From NCBI GenBank assembly GCA_963784645.1, contig CAWARY010000015.1, positions 62,001 through 126,000 of the forward strand: a stretch of 64,000 nucleotides of DNA. The letters are read 5' to 3'. The notes beneath the pieces are model-generated. The model did not search any database and was not told the origin of the DNA. It saw nothing but the letters and a program-made list of their open reading frames with translations. The DNA comes from JBBRVW01 sp963784645 (lineage in GTDB: Bacteria; Actinomycetota; Actinomycetes; JACCUZ01). This document shows positions 16,273-24,881 of this stretch, in pieces (within the stretch, counting starts at the first letter, position 1; each line of letters starts with the position of its first letter). The translations under genes and the position numbers were made by a program.

Positions 16273-17667
16273 TCAGCAGCCGAGGAGGCGCTGAGCCAGC
16301 CAGCCGTGCACGGCGTCGAGGCCCACTCGCTCCTGCTGCATGCTGTCGCGCTCGCGGATGGTGACCGCGTTGTCGTCGAGGGTGTCGAAGTCGACCGTGA
16401 TGCAGAACGGCGTGCCGATCTCGTCCTGCCGGCGGTAGCGGCGGCCGATGGCGCCGGCGTCGTCGAACTCGACGTTCCAGCTCTGCCGCAGGAGCGTCGC
16501 GAGGTCCTTGGCCTTGGGCGAGAGGTCGGCGTTCCGCGACAGCGGCAGCACGGCGGCCTTGACCGGCGACAGCCGCGGGTCGAGCCGCATCACGACGCGC
16601 TTCTCCATGACGCCCTTCGCGTTCGGCGCCTCGTCCTCGGAGTACGCGTCGAGCATGAACGCGAGGGTCGCGCGGGTCAGGCCGAGCGCGGGCTCGACCA
16701 CGTACGGCGTCCAGCGCTCACCCTTCTCCTGGTCGAAGTAGGTGAGGTCGACGCCGGAGTGCTTGGAGTGCGCGGTGAGGTCGAAGTCGGTGCGGTTCGC
16801 GACGCCCTCGAGCTCGTCGAACTCCTTGCCGCCGAAGTTGAACCGGTACTCGATGTCGACGGTGCGCTTCGAGTAGTGCGACAGCTTCTCCTGCGGGTGC
16901 TCGTAGAAGCGCAGGTTCTCCTCGCGGACGCCGAGCCCCGTGAACCAGTCCCACCGCTGCTGGAGCCAGTAGTCGAACCACTCCTCGTCGGTACCAGGCT
17001 CGACGAAGAACTCCATCTCCATCTGCTCGAACTCGCGGGTGCGGAAGATGAAGTTGCCCGGGGTGATCTCGTTGCGGAACGACTTGCCGGTCTGCGCGAT
17101 GCCGAAGGGCGGCTTCTTGCGCGCCGAGGTCATGACGTTGAGGAAGTTGACGAAGATGCCCTGTGCGGTCTCGGGCCGCAGGTAGTGCAGCCCCTCCTCG
17201 CTCTCGACCGGGCCGAGGTAGGTCTTCAGCAGCCCGGAGAACTGGCGCGGCTCGGTGAAGGCGCCCTTCGTCCCGCAATTGGGGCAGTTGACGTCCTTGA
17301 GGCCGTTGGGCGGCGGCGTGCCCTTCTTCGCCTCGTACGCCTCCTCGAGGTGGTCGGCCCGGAACCGCTTGTGGCACGACTGGCACTCGACGAGCGGGTC
17401 GCTGAAGGTCTCGACGTGGCCCGAGGCGACCCACACCTCACGCGCCAGGATCACCGCCGAGTCGAGACCGACGACGTCCTCGCGGGTCTGCACCATGGTC
17501 TTCCACCACTGGCGCCGGACGTTCTCCTTGAGCTCCACGCCGAGGGGGCCGTAGTCCCAGGCGGAGCGGGTGCCGCCGTAGATCTCGCTGCTCGGGTAGA
17601 CGAACCCCCGGCGCTTGCTGAGACTGACGATCGCGTCGTTGCGGGCAGCTTCACTGCTCTTGGCCAC
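16273..17667 (-). CDS. glyS: Glycyl-tRNA synthetase, alpha2 type
   Basis: 464 residues. GTG 17667 is chosen because GGAGG lies five bases upstream and the protein then starts AKSSEAARNDAIVSLSKRRGFVYPSSEIYGG, as in the family; an in-frame ATG lies at 17679. It is a class II synthetase charging tRNA-Gly. Motif 2 is FRNEITPGNFIFRTREFEQ (a stretch around 205-225), and motif 3 is GLTRATLAFMLDAY. A four-cysteine zinc module is in the insertion CQSCHKRF...NCPNCG. The anticodon-binding domain ends the protein. The ABM gene lies 44 bases upstream on the same strand. Confidence 0.95.
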   Translation of the reverse strand: MAKSSEAARNDAIVSLSKRRGFVYPSSEIYGGTRSAWDYGPLGVELKENVRRQWWKTMVQTREDVVGLDSAVILAREVWVASGHVETFSDPLVECQSCHKRFRADHLEEAYEAKKGTPPPNGLKDVNCPNCGTKGAFTEPRQFSGLLKTYLGPVESEEGLHYLRPETAQGIFVNFLNVMTSARKKPPFGIAQTGKSFRNEITPGNFIFRTREFEQMEMEFFVEPGTDEEWFDYWLQQRWDWFTGLGVREENLRFYEHPQEKLSHYSKRTVDIEYRFNFGGKEFDELEGVANRTDFDLTAHSKHSGVDLTYFDQEKGERWTPYVVEPALGLTRATLAFMLDAYSEDEAPNAKGVMEKRVVMRLDPRLSPVKAAVLPLSRNADLSPKAKDLATLLRQSWNVEFDDAGAIGRRYRRQDEIGTPFCITVDFDTLDDNAVTIRERDSMQQERVGLDAVHGWLAQRLLGC

Positions 17668-17711
17668 GGTGGCCTCCATCCGGCTGGTTGTCGGCGGTCG
17701 AGCCCTCGACA

Positions 17712-18014
17712 CTAGCGGTCGGCGGGTGCCGTCCTCGCACCGAGGACCTCGAAGGCGCTCGGCTCCGGCACGGCATGAGCCATCACCGCGGGAGCGGTCA
17801 TCTTGACCTCGTAGGACGACAGGGCCCGCCGGTAGGCACCGACGCCCACCCACTCGCTGGCCACCACCCACAGCTCCGGATCGTCGGCCGCGCGGCCCAG
17901 GTGGCCGCGGACGAACCCCGGGAGCCCGGACAGCAGGCCGAGCAGGTCGTCGGCGGCGGTCCGGAAGGCATCGGCGGCGTCGACGGGGACGCGGGCCCGG
18001 GTCAGCACCAGCAC
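17712..18014 (-). CDS. ABM-domain (antibiotic biosynthesis monooxygenase-like) protein
   Basis: A 100-residue ferredoxin-like ABM fold: MLVLTRARVPVDAADAF at the start, LPGFVRGHLGRAADDPELWVVASEWVGVGAY in the middle. Proteins of this type are small heme-degrading or cofactor-free oxygenases, or dimeric stress proteins. No catalytic Asn-Trp-His set can be assigned here. It is 44 bases upstream of glyS and probably shares its transcript; it is divergent from the ZIP-Fur operon. Confidence 0.75.
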   Translation of the reverse strand: MLVLTRARVPVDAADAFRTAADDLLGLLSGLPGFVRGHLGRAADDPELWVVASEWVGVGAYRRALSSYEVKMTAPAVMAHAVPEPSAFEVLGARTAPADR

Positions 18015-18036
18015 GGCCCCACCCTAGTCATAAGGG

Positions 18037-18068
18037 AATGAAAACCGTTGTCGTTCTCGTGCTACCCT
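18037..18068 (+). promoter_or_regulatory. Candidate Zur operator and leaderless promoter of the ZIP-Fur operon
   Basis: An imperfect 19-base palindrome, AATGAAAACCGTTGTCGTT (18037-18055), has the AT-rich arms of Fur-family (Zur-like) operators. A -10-like TACCCT (18063-18068) lies seven bases before the ATG at 18076, so the transcript may start at or next to the start codon. The second gene of the operon encodes a Fur-family repressor, which suggests autoregulation by metal. Confidence 0.5.
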
Positions 18069-18075
18069 CCTGCCC

Positions 18076-18801
18076 ATGGCCGCGCTCCTCGCCCTCCTGA
18101 CGGTGGTCTCGACCGCCCTCGGTGGCGTCGTCGCCCTGCGCAGCAGGGACCGCCTGCACCTCGTCCTCGGCTTCGCCGCTGGCGTGATGCTCGGGCTGGT
18201 TGCGTTCGACCTGCTCCCCGAGCTGTTCGCGCTCTCGGACGCGACGGTCGGCGGCGTGCCGGCCGTGATGGTCGCCTTCGCCGCCGGGTTCCTCGTGCTG
18301 CACGTCGTGGAGCGATCGGTGGCGATGCACGGGGCGCACGAGGGCGAGTACGGCGCCCACAGCCACCACGAGCAGGTGGGTCTCGCGTCGGCGTCGGCGC
18401 TGGTCGTCCACTCGTTCCTGGACGGCGTCGGCATCGGCCTCGCCTTCCAGGTCAACAACACGGTGGGCTTCGCGGTGGCGCTGGCCGTCATCGCGCACGA
18501 CTTCGCCGACGGGCTCAACACGGTCACGGTCCTGCGCACCCACGGCAACTCGCACCGCCGCCAGGTCGTGATGCTGGTGGCCGACGCCGTCGCGCCGGTG
18601 CTGGGTGCCCTGTCGACGCTGTTGTTCAGCCTCGGCGACCAGGTGCTGGCGCTCTACCTGGGCGGGTTCGCCGGCTTCCTGCTCTACCTCGCCACCGCCG
18701 ACATCCTCCCGGAGGCCCACGCCCGGCACCCGTCGCGACTCACCCTGCTCAGCACCGTGGGTGGCGTCGGGCTCATGTGGCTGGTCGTGGGCCTCTCATG
18801 A
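18076..18801 (+). CDS. ZIP-family metal transporter
   Basis: 241 residues, eight predicted membrane helices. The two metal-site helices are clear: VHSFLDGVGIGLAF (about 113-126) and VIAHDFADGLNTV (about 140-152). A cytosolic histidine-rich loop (HGAHEGEYGAHSHHEQ, about 89-104) separates helices III and IV, as in ZIP proteins. It probably imports zinc or a similar divalent metal into the cytoplasm. The stop overlaps the start of the Fur-family gene (ATGA), implying translational coupling. Confidence 0.88.
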   Translation: MAALLALLTVVSTALGGVVALRSRDRLHLVLGFAAGVMLGLVAFDLLPELFALSDATVGGVPAVMVAFAAGFLVLHVVERSVAMHGAHEGEYGAHSHHEQVGLASASALVVHSFLDGVGIGLAFQVNNTVGFAVALAVIAHDFADGLNTVTVLRTHGNSHRRQVVMLVADAVAPVLGALSTLLFSLGDQVLALYLGGFAGFLLYLATADILPEAHARHPSRLTLLSTVGGVGLMWLVVGLS

Positions 18802-19172
18802 CCACCCGGCAGCGCAGCGCCGTCCGCGACGAGCTGGTTCGCGAACCGGCCTTCCGGAGTGCGCAGGAGATCCACGCCAGCCTGCGCGACACCGGGCACC
18901 GGATCGGCCTCACCACCGTCTACCGCGCGCTCCAGTCGCTCGCCGACGCCGACGAGGTCGACGTCCTGCGCAACGACGACGGCGAGTCGACCTATCGGGC
19001 CTGCTCGGCCGGGCACCACCACCACGTCGTCTGCCGCAGCTGCGGAACGACCGTCGAGGTCGAGGGCCGGGCAGTCGAGACGTGGGCCGAGCGGGTGGCG
19101 CGCGAGCACGGCTTCGTCGACATCGAGCACACCGTCGAGGTGTTCGGCACCTGCACCGGGTGCGCGGGGTAA
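18798..19172 (+). CDS. zur: Fur-family metalloregulator, probably Zur
   Basis: 124 residues. The winged helix occupies about 1-70 (SAQEIHASLRDTGHRIGLTTVYRALQSLAD). The metal-sensing dimerisation domain has HHHHVVCRSCG (about 75-85) and CTGC at the end, forming the structural four-cysteine zinc site. Its ATG overlaps the stop of the ZIP transporter gene by four bases. The pairing with a ZIP importer and the upstream palindrome points to zinc control; Fur or Mur specificity cannot be excluded from sequence. Confidence 0.83.
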   Translation: MTTRQRSAVRDELVREPAFRSAQEIHASLRDTGHRIGLTTVYRALQSLADADEVDVLRNDDGESTYRACSAGHHHHVVCRSCGTTVEVEGRAVETWAERVAREHGFVDIEHTVEVFGTCTGCAG

Positions 19173-19224
19173 CGTCGAGAGGTCCTGCAGCAGCGTTCCA
19201 CCAGGCCCACGGGAGCCCCGCACC

Positions 19225-20043
19225 GTGCTCGTCCGCCCCACCGCCGTCCTGCTCTTCTCCTGTGCCGTACTCGCCGCGAGCGGCCTCGCCGGCGCCGCAC
19301 CCGCGTCTGCCGGGACGTCCTGCGTCCCGCCGCCGGTGGCCCACCGCGGCGACTCCGCACGCGCCCCGGAGAACACGATGCCCGCCTTCCGCAAGGCGCT
19401 CGGCGCCGGAGCACGGCGCATCGAGCTGGACGTGCGCTTCACCCTGGGCGACGTGCCGGTGGTCATGCATGACCAGACCGTCGACCGCACGACGAACGGC
19501 ACCGGCGAGGTGTCCGCGATGACGCTCGAGCAGGTGCGGACGCTCGACGCCGGCAGTTGGTTCGGCCGCGCCTACCGTGGCACCAAGGTGCCGACGCTGT
19601 ACGAGGCCCTGTCCGTCGCGAAGAGCAAGGGCGCCGGCGTCATGCTCGAGCTGAAGACGCTGCCCACCGCCAGCCAGATGGCGCAGTTCCTCGACCGGGT
19701 GCGCTGGCTGGCCATGGCGCGCAGCCTGGTCGTGACGAGCTTCGACGGGCCGACCCTCACCGCGGTCCGGCAGGCAGCCCCCGACCTGCGCACGGCGATC
19801 ATCGACAATCCCCGCTACCGCCGGGCCGCCTCGGTGCTCCAGTACGGCCGGACGTACGTCGTCAACATGGCGTCGGTCACCGAGAGCCGGGCCGCGAGCT
19901 GGCGCCGGGCGGGCATCGCCGTCCGTCCCTGGACCGTGGACACCGTCAAGGGCTGGCGGCGGATGGCGTTCGACAAGGCCGACGCCGTGGTCACCAACCG
20001 GCCGGCCGCCTACCTCTCCTGGGCCCGTAGCCGCTGCCGCTGA
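19225..20043 (+). CDS. Secreted glycerophosphodiester phosphodiesterase
   Basis: 272 residues from GTG 19225, with GGGAG nine bases upstream. A signal peptide (LLFSCAVLAASGLAGAAPASA) precedes a GDPD TIM barrel. Catalytic and metal residues are visible in VAHRGDSARAPENT (HRG, E, N), IELDVRF (E, D) and VVMHDQTVDRTT (second catalytic His). It cleaves glycerophosphodiesters, such as deacylated phospholipids or teichoic-acid fragments, outside the cell to glycerol-3-phosphate and an alcohol. It converges on uppS, the stops being only five bases apart. Confidence 0.88.
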   Translation: MLVRPTAVLLFSCAVLAASGLAGAAPASAGTSCVPPPVAHRGDSARAPENTMPAFRKALGAGARRIELDVRFTLGDVPVVMHDQTVDRTTNGTGEVSAMTLEQVRTLDAGSWFGRAYRGTKVPTLYEALSVAKSKGAGVMLELKTLPTASQMAQFLDRVRWLAMARSLVVTSFDGPTLTAVRQAAPDLRTAIIDNPRYRRAASVLQYGRTYVVNMASVTESRAASWRRAGIAVRPWTVDTVKGWRRMAFDKADAVVTNRPAAYLSWARSRCR

Positions 20044-20047
20044 CCGG

Positions 20048-20878
20048 TCACCCCGGCGGCTCGGGGACCGCGTTGGGGACGGCGCCGCCGTACCGGCGGT
20101 CACGGCTGGCGTAGATCTCGATGGCCTGCCAGAGGTGCCGGCGGTCGAAGTCGGGCCACAGAGTGTCGAGGAACACCATCTCCGCGTACGCCGACTGCCA
20201 CAGCAGGAAGTTGGAGAACCGCTGCTCCCCGGACGACCGCACGAACAGGTCGACGTCGGGGACGTCGGGTTCGTCGAGGTGCCTAGCGATCGCCTTCTCG
20301 TCGACCTTCGAGGGGTCCAGCCGGCCGGCGGCCACCTCGCGCGCGAGCGCCTGCGCCGCGTCGGCGATCTCGGCCCGGCCGCCGTAGTTGACACAGAACT
20401 GCAGCGTCAGCACGTCGTTGTGCCGGGTGCGCTCCTCCGCCTCCTCGAGCTCGTCGATGACCGAGCGCCAGAGTCGCTTGTGCCGGCCGGCCCACCGCAC
20501 CCGCACGCCGATCGCGTCCAGCTCGTCCCGGCGCCGGCGGATGACCTCGCGGTTGAACCCCATGAGGAAGCGCACCTCGTCCGGCGAGCGCTTCCAGTTC
20601 TCGGTCGAGAAGGCGTAGGCCGACAGGTGCCGCACGCCGATCTCGACCGCGCCGTGCACGACGTCGAGCAGAGCCGCCTCGCCGGCCTCGTGCCCCTGGG
20701 TGCGCGGCAGCCCGCGGGCCTTCGCCCAGCGGCCGTTGCCGTCCATGACGATCGCGACGTGCGCCGGCACCAGGTCGGCGGGCAGCGCCGGCGCCCGCAC
20801 ACCGGACGCGTGGGGCGTGGGCGGCACCGGCTCGCGCCGCTCACTGCGCCTGCCACGCGCCGTCCTCCTGGCCACCAC
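20048..20878 (-). CDS. uppS: Cis-prenyltransferase (undecaprenyl/decaprenyl diphosphate synthase)
   Basis: 276 residues from GTG 20878. It makes the polyprenyl carrier lipid for peptidoglycan and teichoic-acid synthesis. Signatures: HVAIVMDGNGRWAKARGLPR with catalytic Asp (about 35), LSAYAFSTENWKRS (about 85-98), and C-terminal DLFVRSSGEQRFSNFLLWQSAYAEMVF near 200-226. The N-terminal 25 residues are a basic extension. It follows recO with 6 bases between stop and start. The recO-uppS pairing is standard in actinobacteria. Confidence 0.95.
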   Translation of the reverse strand: MVARRTARGRRSERREPVPPTPHASGVRAPALPADLVPAHVAIVMDGNGRWAKARGLPRTQGHEAGEAALLDVVHGAVEIGVRHLSAYAFSTENWKRSPDEVRFLMGFNREVIRRRRDELDAIGVRVRWAGRHKRLWRSVIDELEEAEERTRHNDVLTLQFCVNYGGRAEIADAAQALAREVAAGRLDPSKVDEKAIARHLDEPDVPDVDLFVRSSGEQRFSNFLLWQSAYAEMVFLDTLWPDFDRRHLWQAIEIYASRDRRYGGAVPNAVPEPPG

Positions 20879-20884
20879 GCCTAC

Positions 20885-21616
20885 CTAGGTGCGCTCGACG
20901 AGCGGCAACGAGCGCAGCCCGCGCTCCAGGTGCCACTGGAGGTACGCCGCCACCAGGCCGTTGCCCTCGCGGCGGAACCGCGGGTCGCTGGCGTCGGCGG
21001 TCGCCCAGTCGCCGCTGAGGAGCGCGGCGAGGAGGTCCAGGGTGTCCCGCGCCGGGCTGACCGACCCGGGCGGCCGGCAGGACCCGCACACCGAGCCGCC
21101 GGCCTCGACGTTGAAGAACGGGTGCGGCCCGGTCCGGGTGCAGCGCGCGCAGTCCTCGAACGACGGCGCGTAGCCGGCCACCGCGAGCGACCGCAGCAGG
21201 AACGCGTCGAGCACGAGACCCGGTGTGTGCGACGCGTCGGACAGGGTCCGCAGGGCGCCGACGAGCAGCAGGAACTGCTGGGTCTGCGGCTCCTTCTCCT
21301 CGGCCGTGAGCCGCTCGGCGGTCTCGAGCATCGCCGTGCCGGCCGTGTATCGCGGGTAGTCGTCGACGATCCGGTCGCCGTAGGACGCGAGGGTCTCGGC
21401 CTGCTGCACGACGTCCAGGGACCTGCCTTCGTACAGCTGCAGGTCGACGTGGGTGAAGGGCTCCAGCCGCGCCCCGAACTTCGACCGGGTACGTCGCACG
21501 CCCTTGCCGACCGCCCGGACCCGGCCGTGGCTGCGGGTCAGCAGCGTGATGATGCGGTCGGCCTCGCCGAGCTTCTGGGTGCGAAGCACGACACCCTCGT
21601 CCCGGTAGAGGCTCAC
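20885..21616 (-). CDS. recO: DNA repair protein RecO
   Basis: 243 residues from GTG 21616. RecO anneals single strands and helps RecR load RecA. It has an N-terminal OB fold (SLYRDEGVVLRTQKLGEADRIITLL), a helical middle and the C4 zinc finger CARC...CGSC (about 160-180). The GTG overlaps the TGA of the glycosyltransferase gene upstream (GTGA), so translation of recO is coupled to a gene that is not part of the usual recO neighbourhood. Confidence 0.94.
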   Translation of the reverse strand: MSLYRDEGVVLRTQKLGEADRIITLLTRSHGRVRAVGKGVRRTRSKFGARLEPFTHVDLQLYEGRSLDVVQQAETLASYGDRIVDDYPRYTAGTAMLETAERLTAEEKEPQTQQFLLLVGALRTLSDASHTPGLVLDAFLLRSLAVAGYAPSFEDCARCTRTGPHPFFNVEAGGSVCGSCRPPGSVSPARDTLDLLAALLSGDWATADASDPRFRREGNGLVAAYLQWHLERGLRSLPLVERT

Positions 21617-22782
21617 CGCCCCATTGTGCGCGACGCGACCCGCTCCAGCAGCGGCACCACTCCGCCGACCGCCGGGAGCTCTGCGACCTCGGTGGCGACG
21701 GCCCGTGCCCCGAGCGCGAGCTGGGGCTCCGCCAGCAGCTGACCGAGCAAGGTCGGCAGCTTCCCGGCGGCCGGTGGCCCGCCGTGAGCCACCAGACCGG
21801 CTCCGACCGCGGCCACCCGTGCGGCATTGTGCATCTGGTCGGCGAACAGCGGCAGCAGCACCATCGGGACGCCGTGAGCGAGCGCGAGCATCGTGGTGCC
21901 GAGGCCTCCGTGCGCGACCATGGCCGCGGCGTGGGGCATGACGTCGCGCTGCGGCCAGAAGCGCTCCGCATGGACGTGGGAAGGCAGCTCTCCCAGCTCG
22001 GTCGGGTCTCCGGCGCCGGTCGTGAGCAGCACCCGCACCGGCAGATCGGCGAGCGCGGCCACGACCCGCCGGTAGAGCTCCGGGTACAGCCCCACGGCGG
22101 CCGCAACGGTCCCGAAGGTGACGTAGACGAGCGGACCGTCCGCGCCGGGCCACCAGTCCGGCAGGTCGGGCGGATGGCCCTCCGGGGCTGGCTCGCGGAA
22201 CCTGTGGGGAGCCGTCGAGCCGTCGGCGGCCGGCCCGTCGAGCGCTGCCGGCACCAGGGTGACCCGCGGGGCGGCCCGCAGGCCGGCGAGCCCCGGCGCC
22301 GCACCGAGGGCCACCAGCGGCTCCTCCACGACTGCCGGCGCGTCCATGAAGGAGCTCGTGCTCGTGTTGACCTGCACGTGCGGGATCCCGAGGGACTCCG
22401 CCGCCAGGTAGGAGCCGAGCTCCGCCGTCTCGCGCAGCACGAGGTCGGGGCGCCAGCCGGCCATCGCTGCGGTCAGACCCGGAAGCGCAGCACCGGCGTC
22501 CAGCCGTGCGAACACCTCGCGCACGACGATCTCGTTGCCTGCCTCGATGTCCGCCGGTGAAGCCCCGTCGAGCGGGGGCAGGCTGGCGAAGACGGCCCCG
22601 GTCAGCTCCGGCGGCGCGTCGGCGAACGGCAGGTGCGCGAACCCGGCGCCCTCCACGGCACCGGCGAAGCTGGCCGCGGCAGCGATCCGCACGTCGTGCC
22701 CGGCGTCCGCACAGGCTCGGGCGAACGGCACAAGTGGCTCGAAGTGGCCGGTGTTCGCCGTCGTCGCGACCAGGATTCGCAT
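21613..22782 (-). CDS. MGT/UGT-type GT1 glycosyltransferase
   Basis: 389 residues with the GT-B fold. The N-terminal acceptor domain begins MRILVATTANTGHFEPLVPFA. The C-terminal donor domain carries the GT1 signature (WPQRDVMPHAAAMVAHGGLGTT...GVPMVLLPLFADQMHNA, about 280-325). Related actinobacterial enzymes glycosylate macrolides, polyketides or lipids with nucleotide sugars. No natural-product cluster is visible around it. It overlaps recO by four bases and is divergent from the cytosine-deaminase-like gene, with a 98-base gap. Confidence 0.87.
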   Translation of the reverse strand: MRILVATTANTGHFEPLVPFARACADAGHDVRIAAAASFAGAVEGAGFAHLPFADAPPELTGAVFASLPPLDGASPADIEAGNEIVVREVFARLDAGAALPGLTAAMAGWRPDLVLRETAELGSYLAAESLGIPHVQVNTSTSSFMDAPAVVEEPLVALGAAPGLAGLRAAPRVTLVPAALDGPAADGSTAPHRFREPAPEGHPPDLPDWWPGADGPLVYVTFGTVAAAVGLYPELYRRVVAALADLPVRVLLTTGAGDPTELGELPSHVHAERFWPQRDVMPHAAAMVAHGGLGTTMLALAHGVPMVLLPLFADQMHNAARVAAVGAGLVAHGGPPAAGKLPTLLGQLLAEPQLALGARAVATEVAELPAVGGVVPLLERVASRTMGR

Positions 22783-22880
22783 GTCGACCCCTACCCGGCC
22801 CGCACGGGCCGGTGCCGACGATAGGGTCGCCGGCCGGCGACCGCCAGATGTTTCCGGGCCGGGCTCTGCGATGGTGAGGC

Positions 22881-24116
22881 ATGACCGTGCACGCGATCGT
22901 GGGAGCCACGCTTGCCGACGGCAGCGTCGTCGACGTCGTCGTCGAGGGAGAGCAGGTAGCGGCGGTCGGCCGGGGATCGGCCGAGCACGTCGACGAGCGG
23001 CAGGACGCGGCGGGCGGGCTGCTGCTGCCGGCGTACATCGACACCCACGTGCACCTGGACAAGGTGCTGATCCGGGACCAGCTGGCCGAGCACGACGGCA
23101 CCCTGCGCGGGGCGATCGAGTCGATCCACGCAGCCAAGCGGGGCTACGACGTCGAGGACGTGCGGCGCCGGGCCCGGTCGGTGATCGAGACGTCGGTCCT
23201 CACCGGCACGACCCGGCTGCGCAGCCACGTCGACGTCGACACGATCGGCGGACTCGTACCGCTGGAGGGCGTGCTCGCCGCGGCCAGGGACTGCGCCGAC
23301 CTCGCTGAGGTGCAGGTCATCGTCTTCCCGCAGGAAGGCATCCTGCGCGACCCCGGTGCCGCCGAGCTCATGGTCGAGGCGATGGAGCGCGGTGCGACAG
23401 TCGTGGGTGGTATGCCGCACTGGGAGTCCACCGAGGCCGACCAACGTGAGCACGTGGAGTTCTGCTTCGAGCTGGCGGCCAGCTACGACGCCGACGTCGA
23501 CATGCACGTGGACGAGACCGACGACGGCTCGGTCCGGACTCTCGCGATGGTGGTCGAGGAGACCGAGCGGCGGGGGTGGCAGGGGCGGGTCACGGTCGGG
23601 CATGTGTGCGCGCTGGCCGCAGCCGACGACGCCTACGCGGATGACGTGATCGCCGGCTGCGCCCGGGCGGGCATCACGGTGGTGTCCAACCCGGTCACCA
23701 ACCTGGTGCTCCAGGGCCGCGGCGACCGCGGCCTGGTGCGGCGCGGCACGACGCGGGTCCGCGAGCTGCTGGCGGCCGGTGTCCCGGTGGCGTTCGGGCA
23801 GGACTGCGTGCTGGACGGCTTCTACCCCTTCGGGCGCGGCGACCTGCTCGAGGTGGCCCTCGTGTCGGCGCACGCGGCCCACCTCACGACGCTCGAGGAG
23901 CAGCACACGGTGCTGGCCGCCGTGACCAGCGTGCCGGCCGCCGTCTGGCGGCTCGGCACGTCGTACGGCGTCACCCCAGGCGCCCGCGCCGACCTCCAGC
24001 TCTACGCCGCGCCGTCCTGGCCGGAGGTGCTCCGCCTGCAGGACCCGCCGCGGCACGTCTGGTTCCGCGGCCGGGAGGTAGCCCGTACCCGGGTCCACCG
24101 CGAGCTGCTGCGCTGA
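22881..24116 (+). CDS. Cytosine-deaminase-like amidohydrolase
   Basis: 411 residues, a metal-dependent amidohydrolase close to CodA. Metal ligands: DTHVHLDK (about 54-61), His in VGHVCAL (about 240-246) and Asp in FGQDCVLDGFYPFG (about 304-317). CodA-like substrate residues are QEGILRDPGA (Gln, about 153) and DMHVDETDDGS (Glu, about 213). It would deaminate cytosine or a related N-heterocycle (isocytosine, creatinine-like, triazine-like). No permease gene is adjacent, so the physiological substrate stays open. Confidence 0.85.
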   Translation: MTVHAIVGATLADGSVVDVVVEGEQVAAVGRGSAEHVDERQDAAGGLLLPAYIDTHVHLDKVLIRDQLAEHDGTLRGAIESIHAAKRGYDVEDVRRRARSVIETSVLTGTTRLRSHVDVDTIGGLVPLEGVLAAARDCADLAEVQVIVFPQEGILRDPGAAELMVEAMERGATVVGGMPHWESTEADQREHVEFCFELAASYDADVDMHVDETDDGSVRTLAMVVEETERRGWQGRVTVGHVCALAAADDAYADDVIAGCARAGITVVSNPVTNLVLQGRGDRGLVRRGTTRVRELLAAGVPVAFGQDCVLDGFYPFGRGDLLEVALVSAHAAHLTTLEEQHTVLAAVTSVPAAVWRLGTSYGVTPGARADLQLYAAPSWPEVLRLQDPPRHVWFRGREVARTRVHRELLR

Positions 24117-24168
24117 GCGCGCAGCGGCGGTCGACCCGGGCCGGGGAATGCGGACCGGTGCATCGGCG

Positions 24169-24753
24169 TCAGCCGCGCGCGACCCAGGGCGTGAAGGACT
24201 TCGGCGTCCCCAGCCAGTCGATCTCGTTCGTCCCGGTGGTGCTGCCCTCAGGGAGCAGCTCGGCTCCGGTCTTGACCTCGACGCGCACGGCGGCCGGGCT
24301 GCCGAGGACGACCTGGTCGATGCTGATCCGGGCGACGTCCTTCACGTAGTCGACCCGCATGAGGTACGAGCCGCCGTGCAGGGGCACCTGCCTGTTGTTC
24401 TTCACCTGGAAGCCGTCGGCCTCGAGCAGCGCGTAGTCGGAGCCCTCGAAGGTGCCGCCGGTGAAGACGTACTCCGGACCCTTGCGGGAGCGGTCCGTGT
24501 CGAGGAAGACGGACAGGCTGCTGCCGCTGCGGAACGAACGGACCAGGTCGCGGTGCACGACGGCGATCTTGAGCGTGTCCTCGCCGTTGACGACGCGGAC
24601 CTTGCGGATGTCGGCGCCCTGCGACATGTCGCCGCGGGCGTCGTCGGAGACGGACGATGCGGCCATGGCCGGGCCGGCGAGCGCGGTGATGCTCAGGGCG
24701 GACACCGCGGCGGCCCCCGCCACCGTTCGTGCCGCGGTCGTGAAGGTGTTCAA
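24169..24753 (-). CDS. Secreted protein of unknown function, TTG start
   Basis: 194 residues. A signal peptide (AAVSALSITALAGPAMA) precedes about 160 residues of predicted beta structure (DIRKVRVVNGEDTLKIAVVHRDL, SLSVFLDTDRSRKGPEY, IDQVVLGSPAAVRVEVKTGA). I know no family name. The start is TTG 24753 with GGAG six bases upstream; that ribosome binding site is buried in an inverted repeat (see 24759-24801), which suggests conditional translation. It converges on the deaminase-like gene. Confidence 0.75.
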   Translation of the reverse strand: MNTFTTAARTVAGAAAVSALSITALAGPAMAASSVSDDARGDMSQGADIRKVRVVNGEDTLKIAVVHRDLVRSFRSGSSLSVFLDTDRSRKGPEYVFTGGTFEGSDYALLEADGFQVKNNRQVPLHGGSYLMRVDYVKDVARISIDQVVLGSPAAVRVEVKTGAELLPEGSTTGTNEIDWLGTPKSFTPWVARG

Positions 24754-24758
24754 CGTGA

Positions 24759-24801
24759 CTCCTCTCTCGGGTGCGCCTCACCATGAGGCATCAGAGAGGA
24801 G
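24759..24801 (-). promoter_or_regulatory. Hairpin sequestering the ribosome binding site
   Basis: A nested inverted repeat in the 5' leader of the secreted-protein gene. The outer stem is 9 bp (24759-24767 with 24793-24801; in the mRNA CTCCTCTCT pairs with AGAGAGGAG). The inner stem is GCCTCA/TGAGGC (24775-24780 with 24784-24789). The Shine-Dalgarno GGAG is wholly inside the outer stem, six bases from the TTG start. The structure should block initiation unless melted by temperature, a ligand, a protein or an antisense RNA. Confidence 0.55.
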
Positions 24802-24881
24802 GACCCGCAACAGAACCCGGCGGTTGCACCGGCGGGAGTGACCTGCCTCACACGACGGCCCCGGAGTGCCAGGATGCGGCG

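Noticed and set aside
24107..24125. Terminator after the cytosine-deaminase-like gene (GCTGCGC-N5-GCGCAGC)
   Set aside because: Only seven base pairs, overlapping the stop codon and without a T-run; not strong enough to call.
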